From Durusdinium trenchii (lineage: Eukaryota > Sar > Dinophyceae > Suessiales > Symbiodiniaceae): a DNA stretch of 64,000 bases. Shown one piece after another: positions 10,600-22,410 of the stretch (the first letter of the stretch is position 1; each line of letters begins with the position of its first letter). The stretch spans positions 626,545 through 690,544 of the forward strand of contig CAXAMN010023328.1 in NCBI GenBank assembly GCA_963970005.1, written 5' to 3'. The translations under genes and the position numbers were made by a program. The notes below the pieces were generated by a model. The model was not told the DNA's origin. It saw only the letters and a program-made list of their open reading frames with translations, and made no database searches.

Positions 10600-13480
10600 T
10601 AATTACCATGTTTCGGCGCGAGAGGAACTAGTAACTATAACTACGATGGTGAAGCTTATCGCAAGGTGCCAAAATGGCGTGGTGTGCCCCCGCCTGGCAC
10701 ATTGGCTTGTATTTACATATGTCCGTATCAGGGCCCCCCATGGACGCGCCTTGAAGGGGCCATTATTGGACACGTCATAGGGAATCCTGGGAATTGCAAC
10801 TCCAGGACTTCAGGGTGATCCGGTGGGGTGCTGGGATCCGATGGCTAGGCATTGAAGATGGCGGAGTTTCAGAGCCTTGGGCCCCAGACTGACTAACTGC
10901 CACCATGACTGACTCCATTTGGAGCACCATCGAAGCAGAAGGGCATCAGTTTCAATACAAAGCTTGTTAGATTCAGATTCATACCCAAAGGTTGCGCAAT
11001 GTATTTGGGAATCTTCTACAGCCTTGGGGCAGGTTTTGCTGTAGCTCGCTTTGTTTGATGTATTTGGTGGTAGGGGATGGTCCCACATATATATATATAT
11101 AGGTCTGTCAGAGCTCACTGACTGTAGGGACTCCACTGGCTGTTGGGTCCCTTTACAGCTGGCTGTTGATGACAATGGGAGGGCTTGTTGCTGTGGAAAA
11201 ACATATTTGAAACTTACGTAACGACCCGAATGTAGACTCTTGATCATCAAAATCCTGTCATTTGTATGTTCAAAAATCTTCACATGGGTGGTTTTATTGA
11301 TCAAGAGTCTACACTGTTGTCTTGGCCTTGGTTTGTCGTTGATCGTTTAGGATTTCAGTGGGTCTTTCCAGGTATGAGCACCCAAGGCCCGAGAGTGGCA
11401 TCAGTCCTCAAAAGACGGTATTGTATTATCTTCTCTGAAATTGAAGCCGGGAGCTGTAGAGTTTCGGTATGTTTGCGTGCTAGCTGTGCTTAGCTGTGTG
11501 AGGTATGTCCTTTTTCAACTGAGAGCCAGATCGGTCTTCAGACCCTCGGAATACGCTGCATACGCTCGGAACGATCGGATCGAAACCGGGCCCACGAACG
11601 ACCATGGTCGCTTTAACGGGCCTGTGGGTGTGTTTGGACTAGGGGGGCCTTGATGGGAAGACACATCAACGACATCGACCTGTGTGAGCATAGCCTGGCC
11701 AGTGGCCAGGCTTCCCTTTTCAAGTGCAGTGGTTTCAGAGTGGTTTCAGAGTAGATAGATGGCACAATCCCCCCCGAAATGTGTTTATGATGAGGGTCCA
11801 CCTAAACCTCCAAACTTGGGGAGTTCCAGATCCGATGCACTGGTCCAGGTCAGAACCTTTCGAACCTGGCCTGGTCAGTGGCCACCCTGGAGTACCGGTC
11901 GCTACTTGGAGGAGGAGTAGGGGGGGAAGTCGGCACAGGCTGGGGAGTAGCTAATGATAGAGGTCACCAGATCCAAGAGGGCTGAGCTGGATGAAATCTT
12001 GGGCTTCAGCATCAAAACCGACCGAAGTCAGAAGATGCTAGATGTGCCACCAGTCGCATACCTGGTTTTGCTTGGGGTGATGTTTAATTAGCCCTTTGAG
12101 TGAATCTCCCTCTAAAGGTGCTGTTCATCCCCAAACATTTATGAGAGTATAGTAGGTGATCATCTCCTTCCCAAGGTCGACGGAGAACCCCCCCCGCAGC
12201 AGGATTTGCCACTTAGTCCACCTGCTCAGACCCTACAAGACCCATCAACCAACATCCCATGGAGGTCCGGGATCACCGGCATCGCCCCGAAACTCCTCAA
12301 GGCCGGCCTTGATCCAAGCGATCGCTGCGGAGGCGCGTCGCAAGGCGGGATGCGCTGGGGTGATGTGCCGCGGCGATGTGGCGCGGGGAGGTGTGGGCGA
12401 CAGGTGGGCGAAAAAGAGCCCGTAGGTGCTCCTGGTTTTGCTTAAGGTGAGGTCTATTTTCCTGGTGGGTGGATCCCTTCTAACTAGCCTTCTAGGGAAT
12501 ATTGTTCCCAACGCAATAAACCGTGCAAACTTCATAAGGGCCCACCATTTGTTAGCCTTACTATGTCTTATTGTTTTCCAAGTTAAGGGCTCACCATTTC
12601 TTAGTCTTACTATGTCTTATTGTGTTTCCAAGTGTATGTTTTTTGATCTAAAATATTAAGGAACTCATGCAGCATGCACAACAATAACAACAAGATGATT
12701 AACACATGGATGATCTGGTTCGTCGGCTGCCGGTCGCCGGTCGCCGACGGTCCCATTTTGGGCTGCTGGCTGGGTTTTTCGGGTTTTCTCCGCAGGGTGC
12801 CGGTTTTGGGTTCCCAAAGAAGGTCGCAAATGCCTGGATGAGCCAAAAGGGTTGTTTTTTAGGGGGTTTTGAAGAGGGTTCCAGAAGGGTTGCGGCATGG
12901 CGTCCAGCAGGTTTCTGGCAAGGTTCCGGAGGGTTCGCTAAAAATCCGCTGGGTTTGGCGCGTGTTGTGACAAGGTCGCCGGTTGGGTTCCGAAAGGTGT
13001 TCCAGAAAGCCTTAATTAGAAATCAACACATCAATCTTGGTTATACATACTTGGGATGATCGAAGGTCACAACAAGGCAGGGCCACGCCCACTTTGGAAA
13101 ACAAGTATGCTTGCTGGCGTTCAAGATTTCTGCTTGCTATCATCTACGTATTTGGTTGCAGAATGGTTTTAGACTGTTTTAAGCCCAGCACTGCTTTTAT
13201 TACCTTTTATACAACAATCATTCTCTTGGCTATATGCTGCTGATGTTCTTTGGCGCACTCCGCGTTTTGGATTTGTATTCTAAGTGAATCTCCGCCATTA
13301 ATGTACGATTGCAGTGCTCAGCGGCATCAGCCATCCTTCAGAATAGACGGAACAAAAGCAAGATTCAACCTGTCAACATGGGCACTAAGAGTGACTACCA
13401 TACCATGCAAGTGGAAAACAGTTCCTGACATTATGATGCCTCTGTTTGGAAGAATGGGAGGCTCCACTCCACTTCCACTT
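10600..13480. other. Mostly non-coding; GC-rich exon candidate near 12250-12420
   Basis: No gene is recognised. 12250-12420 is GC-rich with G/C third positions in the + frame starting at 12156, and could be an isolated exon. 12720-13000 is a GGGTT/GGTTC-rich G-skewed tract. 11720-11835 contains GTGGTTTCAGAGTAGAT and CCAAACTTGGGG words that recur at 21310-21385, so both belong to one dispersed repeat family. Confidence 0.45.
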
Positions 13481-13489
13481 CCAGTCTTT

Positions 13490-13774
13490 TGCGCCCTTCC
13501 TGCGCCATCCACTCGACCCCCCCAAAAGAGGGCTCCAAGGACACCTGTGGAAAGCCCGTCGAATGAGCCCTTGAGGCGGGCGAATCAGCTTCAGTCGGCG
13601 CTGCACAGGTGGAACTCTTGCAGTGCCAAGACCTGGCAAACAGTGTCAGGAGCTCAGCTCGGACACAGCGGTGAGGAGCCGCAGGATCCGGCTCCTGAGA
13701 TTTCCTTCAAGGTGACCAAAACTGAAAAGGAGAGAAAAGATCAGACACGATCAACAGACAGATCGAATGAGTAA
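13490..13774 (+). CDS. Exon-like C-terminal segment, unknown
   Basis: The last roughly 95 codons of an open frame ending at the TAA/TGA region near 13774 have coding-like composition (Pro/Arg/Ser/Gln, then a Lys/Glu/Thr-rich hydrophilic tail) and G/C-rich third positions. A possible donor (GTGACC after TTCAAG) lies near 13711, so the last part may be intronic. No domain recognised. Confidence 0.3.
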   Translation, partial: CALPAPSTRPPQKRAPRTPVESPSNEPLRRANQLQSALHRWNSCSAKTWQTVSGAQLGHSGEEPQDPAPEISFKVTKTEKERKDQTRSTDRSNE

Positions 13775-13779
13775 ATACT

Positions 13780-16700
13780 GATTTTGTCTCACGTGAGAAA
13801 CCATCGTTACTCATTCGTGGGGGTGAAGCCCGTGCCGACATTCTGGTGTGACGACCAGCGGCTGCCCGTCCCGCCTTGCTGACCGGTCACTCTCAGGGGC
13901 TTGGCCAACTGGGCGATGGAGATAGAGAATGAGAGAAAAGGGCTAAAGCTTCCTAAAGAAGGCTCAAGGCCTACAACGCAGTTGCAACCACATGTCCAGC
14001 ACATGTTTTTGTTTATGTTCTAGCCTCCTTTTGAAATTTTGAACCCATCATCTTGGCTTTCCTAAGACCAGTTTGCGCGCGTTGTCGGTGGACACCCGTC
14101 TTCTCCCCGTTGTTTTCCTCCGCATTCCTCGCTTTGAGCCACCTCACGGGTCCAAGGCCTGGTGCTTTGCACGCTTGGCCGTTCATGACGAGGCGCTTCT
14201 AGGCGCGCAGCCTCCGCCTCCATGCGCACCCTCGTGGCACTGAGAGATGGGAGGAAGTGTTAAGTCTCCCGTTCGAGGCTATGTCACCTGTAAGGTTTGT
14301 TGGTGGCCAGTCATTTGTGGCGAGCCTTAGAGGCCAAGCATGTTCAGCTCTAGTAACGAGAGGCTGGGGCGCACCTGCCAGAAGTTGCCATGCGCCATTT
14401 GGTGCATGCCATAAGCCGCGAAGATACACTCAATTTAGTTGCTTTCATGTGTTATCTCAGGAGGCCTTATTGTTCACAGTTCAGGCAAGTAATTACTATT
14501 TATAACTAATTATTAGTTATAGATAGATGATAGATCTGTTCATTTCATAGAAACCATCTCTCAACTGACATGTCTTTGCAAAGGAGGAATTGTGGTTGAG
14601 GGTTTGGGGAAAAACACACCTCAATCTTTGTGGTACTGGGTTGGTGTGTGTTTAGTGAGATGCGGGAAATTCAATCTATAATTGTGTCCTGTCCAACTCG
14701 ACCAGTTTCACTTGAAGTTATACCCTATAGGGATCCTGACAAGCAATTCCTTTCTTTGGATTTGTGGCTGTAAGAACCAGAAAAAGATCCATTGGGCTTT
14801 CAGCACTGTTCTTGCTACAAACTCCCACAGCCAGTCGGAGGCGAGGCCGTGTCAAATAGGTCATCGCCAGCTGCAGCGTTTTGAGCCCACCAAAACCGCC
14901 AGAAACTGTTGGAAGGTTTGGAAGTGTGACGGACTCGTATCCCCCACCAGAATCGCAACCGCCAGCCAGGTGCCATCGGTGCCAGGGTCATGGCGACCAT
15001 CGCAGGTGCGCCTCGCAGGTAGCTTCAGCTTTGATCCTCAGACCCCGACCGCGGGTCGCCGCGCTGTGGGATGCTCAAGGTCAGTCCAATCGTGCCCAGC
15101 CCCTTCCCACTTCATCGGTCATGGGCCGTCCGCTCCTTCCCTCAGACTGCGAGGATTGGACGAGCTGGGGCCCGATGCTCAGAGGGATGATGGTGGGATG
15201 GAGCGTAGGCGTCGGCGAACGGGCGGTTCTGGGGACCCTCATTTGGTGGCCGGTGTTGGATGGCATTGTTTTAAGGAGTTGGAATTGGATTGGATGGAAT
15301 TGGATTGGATTGGAGTGGGACCGACTCCCTGGCTGCGCTGGGATCCTTGGGGTCGGTGTTCATGGCGGTTTGGACGACTGACTGCTTCTCCTCCAGTGGC
15401 GCCCTCAACATGGGACATGGGTTCCTTCTGTGCTTCCAGTATTTCTCGCAAAAATGCTGGATAGAGTCCCAGCACTGGACTAGTCCCACCGTCCTAGTGA
15501 GCTTCAGTCGGGCAAGGCCGCCACGATGGGTCCAGAACGCGGCCCTTTCCTGATGTTGCTATCTCGCGGGGGAGATGATTGCATTTTCCAATGCAGCTCA
15601 GCCCTCCACAACAAAATTATGTTGGTTGGCAAGCCCTGCATGCCATCCCCTGACAATTTCATATAACCACACATATCTTGAGGGGGAGTACACCTGACCA
15701 AGCGGGCGCCTCCATGTTTGCGGTTTACAGCTCAAAATCCCCCCAAACCGTCCGCGCCGTGCCCAAGCGTTGTGACGGCGTGTTTGCGCCATGGCGAAGA
15801 CAGCATGCTTCAGCGACCATGGCTTTCCCAGGCAGGAGATGCCTCCCACAAACATGAATGAGCCAACTCTAGAGTGCATGCGAGCAGTTTGGTTGACCGA
15901 ATGCAACCACTGAATTACAGACCAATATCACTCAATGTGATTCTGGAGTTTGGCAGGTTGGAATGCGCAAGAAACTGCGAGGATTCCTCCAACAAGATGC
16001 CATGAAACGTGTCGTTCTTTGAGGCTGAAAAACATGCGTTCATCAGTTCTCTTCGTTCACGACAGCGCTCCAGGCAGGGCCCTGCCCAGCCCTTGGACGA
16101 GGCCCATCCGGAGCGGAGGTCTGGGTGGGAATTCACACCCTCCGAGGCATCTCACAGAGACCCGAGACATCCGACAGCATGTCCAAACCATGCCATGTAA
16201 AATGGCAGGACTGCGTGGCCAATGGCCCTGGAGAGAGGGAGAGAGAGAGAGAGAGAGACAGTCATTTTCCTGCTCCAGGCGGACTTGGACTCAGAGATGG
16301 GCCCCTCCTTCGCAAGGCAGATCAGCCCCAATTGCCGACTGGTGGATTGCAAGGTGCCGTGGCTTGCGGACGCCAAAGGGGAACGTGGGACGTGGACGTG
16401 GGGAATGTGTGGTTCCCTGTGGTTTTCTTGGGGGGAATGTCTTGGTGGATCCTGTGGTGTCAAGATGCTTGGGAAGAGGGCTTTCCTATACCCAGACACT
16501 CCACATTTGCCATATATGCCTACATTGACCCCCAAAACCATCCCAATGTATAGGCATATATGACATGGAGTGTTTGGGATATAGTCAAGTGGATAACCTG
16601 ATAACATGATACAGTAACATCCTTTAACCTTTTGGGGATTGGCTACCCCACTGAAATCCAACAGGTGTCAAAAGGGAGCGGATTGGTGCCCCAATGCCCG

Positions 16701-17080
16701 CACAATAAGAGCCAACAGGTGGAAAACACTATGTTAACTTGCATTTTCCAGGGAAACTGGGGAAGAATGCTTTGGTGATTAACGTGTTTGATTGTTTTGG
16801 CCGATGTTTAAGGATTTTTGCTAGCAGGCTGGTCACGGGGAAACAAGCATGCAGGGTCGTGCCATTTTTGTCACCGTTTGTTTCAACGATGACTTGCACA
16901 GAACTCATCCGAAAACACGTACTGTAGCTGAAGCGTCAGTGTGTCAGGAGAGGTGGGGCGGTTCCCTTGTGTTGATGTTCTTTCATCCTGGCGACAGGTG
17001 AATGGCGGGGAGTGAGAGAGGTCAGCCGGTCTCACTCCGTGAATCTTCCTCACCGGCCTTGGTTCAGGCAAGAATCACCC
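13780..17080. other. Non-coding stretch
   Basis: Holds overlapping open frames on both strands at 14680-15460, with no frame clearly better than the others. TTGGATTGGA-type short tandem repeats lie at about 15283-15325. A (GA)n tract is at about 16234-16258, and the palindromic element described separately is at 16491. No gene supported. Confidence 0.45.
16491..16578. repeat. Palindromic MITE-like element, copy 1
   Basis: 88 bp beginning CCCAGACACTCCA and ending with its near-complement TGGAGTGTTTGGG. The arms continue inward with ATATATGCCTACATTG and the complementary CAATGTATAGGCATATAT. The central loop reads ACCCCCAAAACCATCC. A second copy at 34276-34365 has the same arms and the inverse-complement loop. 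Confidence 0.8.
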
Positions 17081-17084
17081 TGCC

Positions 17085-17331
17085 ATGCGCCGGTTTTACA
17101 CTTGGACAGGGACTGATCCGCCTCCGCAGCTCGGATCAGGTGCCGAGTCCCACGTGCGCGGACCCACCGGACGACACGCGCCTGGAGTTCAAGGACTTCA
17201 AGCGCGAGGCCCGGACCTTGGCCGAAGCACCTCGGTGGGCCAAGCGTGCAGGACCGGAGGACCGGTGCAGCAGACCGGAGGACCGGTGCGGTTCACGGGA
17301 GGTTTGGGCGAGCCACCCCGCTGATTCGTGA
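17085..17331 (+). CDS. Exon-like segment with Gly-Pro repeat, unknown
   Basis: Open + strand segment ending in a stop near 17331, with GC-rich third positions. It reads as a charged Asp/Arg/Lys-rich protein tail followed by a short repeat generated by GGACCGGTGCAG-type units (three near-copies at about 17262-17305). No family recognised. Splice acceptor not certain. Confidence 0.3.
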
Positions 17332-17339
17332 CCAAAAGT

Positions 17340-19795
17340 AAGTGACATCGTCAAAACAACAACATAAAACCACCGTTGAACCTTTGGCATAATTGCATCG
17401 GAGAGTTTCAGATTCTTGGGGAAGCCGATGAACGTTGGTCCGTGGGACCTGGAGCAGGACAACGCTTTCTTGATGATTGACGGGCTCTCAAATTTGGGCA
17501 GCCTGTGCAATTCGTAGCGCAGAGTTTTGCATTTCCACACTCAGGTGTTTTCCACGCCCAGTTTGGTGCGCATGTTATTAGAACCTGTCATGATTCCGGA
17601 TTGTATGACCACCTGGTTTTGTACCGCATATAGCCACTTCATCACGCATGATCACGCATGTGGGGGGTTAAGGCTTCATGCCATGTGTTCGCGGGAGTGT
17701 ATGTCAATACCACCCCTACCAACCTAGTTTATAGAATTTTTAAGTTTAACCTCCTGACCTTGTCAGGCCTGGCAATCAAATGTCCATTTACATTACCCAG
17801 CCAGGTCTTTCAAGGGACCAGCTTCATGCAACACTCTCCACTCCTCCGCTCTCATCCGAGGAGTTCTTTTGCTCCCAGGACGTGGAGGGGATGGTGGCTT
17901 CCGTGAAAGGCGGGGAGATGGTGGCGCCCCCAGGTTCGAGATTCAATCTGTTTCTCTGGGCCCCTTGGCGGGGGAAGGATGGTCGAAGATGAGTCACCAT
18001 CCATCCACCATCCAAAGTGATGTTAATTCCAAATGGTGGATGGTGCAAAGACAGGATAGCAGGAGGCTGGATGGATTGCTTCGGGGGATTGGGGTTGTTG
18101 GACTTGGAGTATGTCAGTGATGGGTTCCAGGATGGTCGAGAATGTGTGGACTCCCAGCTGGTCGGGTGGAGGATCCCAGTGGCAAGCATGTGGCAACTGA
18201 ATCCAAGGCACAAGAAGCAAGGCATCAGACAACACTCCTCTAAGGTGCTCTTGTTTGACGACTTCTCTACTGCGGGTCGTAAATACATAGAAGAGATGCC
18301 AGAGCATCAGACCGTGCTCAAAGTTGACCAACAGCATCTCCCGTTGTGAGTGTTGTGACCATTTGTGACCCAAAATTTCACATCGACCCTTTCAGGTCCA
18401 CGATTTTCCTCATCCCAAAGCGTGCAGGCTTGGGATGCTTGCCCTTCCATGATGAGCTTGCAGCCTTACTTCTGAGAGCCTCGCTGGACCAGAAGGATGC
18501 CACTAGACAATCCGTCATCCCGTGCCCTGGAAGAACCCGAGACCAGACGAACGGTCAACCGGTCCACCGGTCCACCGGCGAGAGAATGGAGTTACATGCA
18601 GTGCTTTTTCGGAATGAAAGAGCCTGGAAGGGCAAGCGCCCGTGGCGCCACAGCTTAGATTGAAGGTTTTAGCAGTCAAGTGATGAGTTTGTTGGGATAT
18701 CATCCGTACACCTGGTCAAACCCGTCAGACCCGAAATGTTGGAGAGAGAGGCATGGCCAGGGCCATTGCCCATGACAGACCCAGTCAGCAACAAGCATAT
18801 TCGCCAGCCGCCAGCTCTGGAAGACAGGCACAGGAAGCTTGTTTACTGTAAGTATTTTAAGCACTGTATGCACCTAACCCACTAACCTGGAAATCCGTAC
18901 TGTACCGCTGATATGTCCCCAGCGTACCGTACTATGAACGCGTACCCCCCAAATATATGTCATCCTGAACTGGATTGTGCATTGCCATTGAATTTAAGAT
19001 AACGCAGTTATATAAGTAGTTTTTTCCGCTCTGATATTGAGCCCGTTCTGGCCTTTTCCATTTGGGTGTTTTTACTTCGATTCTATCAGTTCTACATTCT
19101 GGCATATACAACATCATTCAACAGCCTGAAGCCAGCATCAAAAAGCAGCCTTTTTAGTGACCAGAAAAGGTGTCTTTTACAAGCTCTGAACAGAGTCATA
19201 GATACTAGACCATTGGCGAGCACACCTCGGGGCGCTGGGACTATGGTCAAACAAACATCATCAGCCATTCCCAAGCATGTGATCTCATTTGAATACCAAA
19301 AGTAGCAATCAATCATCCAAGGGTGTGTGGACACCTGATATGTGCCACATCAGAAGCTGCAACTGGATCCATGACCTTCCCGGTGTTTGACCCAGAAAAG
19401 GTCCGAAGAAAACAGGTGAGAAAAGCTTGGAAGTTTGTCGCAGCTAAGGTCGACATGTCCAAGTGGTGGGATGTGACACCTGAAGTTTCCCGTTTTTTCC
19501 GAAGCCTTCAGGCTTCAGGACCCTCCAAACCTGCATCAGAGTGTCTCCCATCACCTTCTCAGAAGGTATGTAGATCCATAGGGAATTGGCATTGGCTAAG
19601 ACATCGGGCTCCGAAGCTTTTGGACTGCGGAGGGCGCCAAACCAGGAGAGTTCCTCCCCGAGCGAAGCTTCGAAGCTGCACATGCGTCCCCCTCCTGTGG
19701 TGCCGGACATGCAACATTAGACTGTAATTTAACAAGTATGTTGTAACATCTATTCTGACAGTACATTTACATCCATATAAAGGATCACCCCGTTT
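17340..19795. other. Non-coding stretch
   Basis: No coding region stands out. Open frames at 17824-18373 overlap on both strands. 19548-19590 contains ACCTTCTCAGAAGGT, which also occurs in the palindrome at 24958. Confidence 0.45.
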
Positions 19796-19800
19796 TCGCC

Positions 19801-19993
19801 ATGAAAATTCTTAGCCGGTTTCATTCACCGAGCGACGCCGAGGGAGGGAGTTCCCCCGACCCTTGCGACAGGCTCTTGCTGACGCTCCATGAGAATGAGC
19901 TGCTCTCCACGGCCCAGTTGGCCCGTGGCTTCGAAAAGCCGCTTGGAAAACGGCGCGTCGCGAACGAACAGCTGGCCATCAAACCTTCCCCAG
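19801..19993 (+). CDS. Exon-like segment, unknown (possible first exon)
   Basis: An ATG at 19801 opens a frame with good codon bias (G/C third positions), encoding a mixed-composition, partly helical segment rich in Leu, Ser, Glu and Arg. The sequence CCCCAG followed by GTGAAT near 19993 would be a donor. The frame reaches a stop 11 bases later, so the exon probably ends there. No domain recognised. Confidence 0.35.
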
Positions 19994-20764
19994 GTGAATT
20001 TTGAGCCGCTGTTGGATGAGGGATTGGCATGTTAGGATGGAGGGGATCCTTATGAGACAATAACATTGTGGAAGCCCACTACTAGAACCTATTAGAAACA
20101 TGTCGGTTGAGGATGGACCAGCTAAAGACCTGCAAGAACGGAAACGAGAGACGCTACATGGGGAACCTGAAGTGTTTGATTGGCCCCATCCCATTTCCCA
20201 GGAGTCTGTAGATGAACCTGTTTTCTTCATGCTTCTGCTTTTTCAACGGCTGCAGTTCCTGATCCAGTAAAAGGGAAGATCTCCACTCTACCGGGTTCCT
20301 GTGCCACCACCGGGCACGGAGCGAAGGCTGGTTTTATCCTGGGAGGATTTGCAACTGGATGTTCCTGGAGCCCCAGGCCTCTTGGATGGCGGTTTCCACG
20401 TGAATCCGCTGGCAAAAGGTGGTGGATGTAAGTCTAAGTGGCTAAAGTCACTGGGTTTTAGTACTTTTTCCTCCTGCAGCAAGAAATAGACTTGGTGGCA
20501 TGTTTTGAGTCCGGTCGGATTTTTGAGCCACACTTATGGTGAATGTGAAGATCATCAGGTAGATCCTACAATTGGTGAACATGTACAGGAAAGCAGGGTT
20601 TTCACCTGCAAAACTGGGTCTTTCCTGTGGATTCTCCCTTATAAACATAAATACACACCAACAAGCACCGGAGTGCAAGGAAGGAGAGCTCGCACAGCTA
20701 TCGTCAATCCTTTAACCATGCACTTCTAGGAGTTCTTTTTTCAGTAGAACCCATTCTGGTCTTT

Positions 20765-20940
20765 GAGCTCCGCCGTTCCACTGGTGAAACGCCCACTTCG
20801 GATCGACCCTTCGACATTTTTCGTCGGCGCTGGCTGCCGTGGTCGGCGAAGCCCTGTCCATGTTGGCAGTGACCTTTTTGTTCCTACTGGGCAGCGGCGC
20901 AGCTGCCCTGCCTTCTTCCAAATCGCCTTGAAGTAGCAGT
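20765..20940 (-). CDS. Exon-like segment, unknown
   Basis: Within the minus-strand frame 20712-21065, the central part has coding-like third positions and a hydrophilic, Lys/Arg/Ala-rich composition ending in Trp-rich residues. No family recognised. Boundaries are uncertain. Confidence 0.25.
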
Positions 20941-21308
20941 GACTGAGCATTTGATGTAGAGTAGTTTGAGTGGCAGTGATTGATGATGTTTAGGTCACGC
21001 AAAGAAGATAGAGAAATATGTGATTCTGACGATTGAATTGAATTCATTTCCCCTTGCGCCATCATGGCGACCTTTTGTTGGAGGGGTGACAGCGGCTGAA
21101 TTAGACCCTGGGACGCGGTTGCTTGTAGACCCTAGTTTAAGGTTCTGTTTGCGGTGCCGCGATGTCGGTGTGAACGTGCCAAGCACAAGGGGTCCTTTTG
21201 CGGTGGTATGGCCCAGTATCGAACATAGATACTGCAACACACAGCGACCATGCGAGAGATAGGCACAGACAGGCAGGTGCATCACACGCTAAAGACAAGT
21301 AAATCTAC

Positions 21309-21400
21309 AGTGGTTTCAGAGTAGATGGCGCAGACCTCAAGATGTCCTTTACATGGGGTTCATATAAACCACCAAACTTGGGGTTTGTGCCATTGGTCCT
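21309..21400. repeat. Dispersed repeat related to 11730-11835
   Basis: Shares CAGTGGTTTCAGAGTAGATG at its start and CCAAACTTGGGG at its end with the sequence near 11730-11835. The middle diverges. Function unknown. Confidence 0.5.
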
Positions 21401-21820
21401 CTCAATCCACAATAACCCCCCCCTGTCACATCGATCGAAGATGCTCCGGCGCAAGGGCTCTTGGTCTCTTTGCTCTCCTCCCGCGTGGGGCTTTTCGAGT
21501 CTCGGCACTCTAGGGCGGCACGTGGGACTGTTCTTTGAATATTGGGTGTTCACGTGTGCTCATTGTGTTCACACATTTCCAGATGGATTGTCTCAAGGCT
21601 TGAGGGGAGCCTTTTTTTGGGGGAACCTAGTTTGAACCACTGATAAACTTGCATTTGATGCGTACATTTTGTGGCACATGCTGCAGTTTGCAGCTGCATG
21701 TGTCCTTCCAATATGTTCAGCAAGTTCCTGCCCACCAAAGGCCCATTTCACCGGCTTCACCCCTACATAACCTCAAGAACGCCGCAGCGTTCTTGAGCCA
21801 AAGAACTCGCCTCTCGTGCC

Positions 21821-21994
21821 ATGGACGACGAAGAGGAAGGGGATGAAGACTGGCGCTACGGCCCCCTTGGCCGTGCCGGCGTCCTCAAGGACGCGGAGCC
21901 CGTCCCTCCGGAGCCCGCGGAAAGCAAGTCAGAAGCCAGTCAGAAGCCGCTGCGGTGTGGCGAGGAGCGGAGTGGAGTGAGTGGAGTGGGGTGA
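21821..21994 (+). CDS. Small acidic ORF, possible first exon of the glycosyltransferase gene
   Basis: ATG at 21821 opens 57 codons beginning MDDEEEGDEDW, followed by Gly, Pro and Ala-rich sequence and a TGA at 21992. Third positions are strongly G/C in the first 45 codons and become repetitive (GGAGTGAGTGGAGTG) near the end, suggesting the real exon stops earlier at an unrecognised donor. It lies 330 bp upstream of the first recognisable glycosyltransferase exon on the same strand, so it is a candidate 5' exon. That link is position only. Confidence 0.35.
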   Translation: MDDEEEGDEDWRYGPLGRAGVLKDAEPVPPEPAESKSEASQKPLRCGEERSGVSGVG

Positions 21995-22323
21995 AAGGTG
22001 TCCTCATCCAAATTAATTATGTTTTGTACTGTACTATTACAGTACTCCCCGAAGACATCCCAAGGCCATGCTATGGTTCATAAGGTTCACTTTGTAGTTT
22101 GGTCGCTTACCGTCACAAGCCCGAGCGAAAACAAAACAAGTGGTTTCATATATATATAATAGAATTAGCACCATACATCACATACATCACTACACCAATA
22201 GCACCAAAGCACTGTGGTACCGTATACATAAGAGGTGCTTGGCATGCCATGAGGCCCTTCTTCGTACCCTCCATGTCAACGCATCCACTCTTCAGTCTTG
22301 AGCTCTCTGGCTTCGCACGGCAG

Positions 22324-22410
22324 GTGAATCCGCGGACAATCTGGGCGTACTGGGCACAGGGGCACGAGCAGATGCCGGAGTTCCCTGAAACGGGCTTCAG
22401 GATGTTTCAG
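22324..22410 (+). CDS. Glycosyltransferase (Gly_transf_sug/Caps_synth-like), exon a
   Basis: An 87-nt, phase-0 exon flanked by CAG at its 5' side and GTCAGA at its 3' side. It encodes NPRTIWAYWAQGHEQMPEF, matching the N-terminal signature of Gly_transf_sug/capsular-polysaccharide-type glycosyltransferases (pattern PkxIWxYWxQGxExxPE). These enzymes transfer sugars from nucleotide-sugar donors, usually in the secretory pathway. With the segments at 24.6, 25.3, 25.8, 26.4, 27.4, 28.1 and 28.8 kb it forms an ordered series on one strand that follows the family layout. The open frame extends upstream through the acceptor, so an alternative longer exon is possible. Confidence 0.6.

Noticed and set aside
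12706..13059. 117-codon Gly/Phe-rich open frame
   Set aside because: Encoded by a G-skewed GGGTT/GGTTC repeat tract; composition follows the repeat.
14682..15464. 260-codon + strand open frame
   Set aside because: Overlaps other frames on both strands of similar quality and includes short tandem repeats; a CxxC..H..C cluster at about 15000 does not fit zinc-knuckle spacing.
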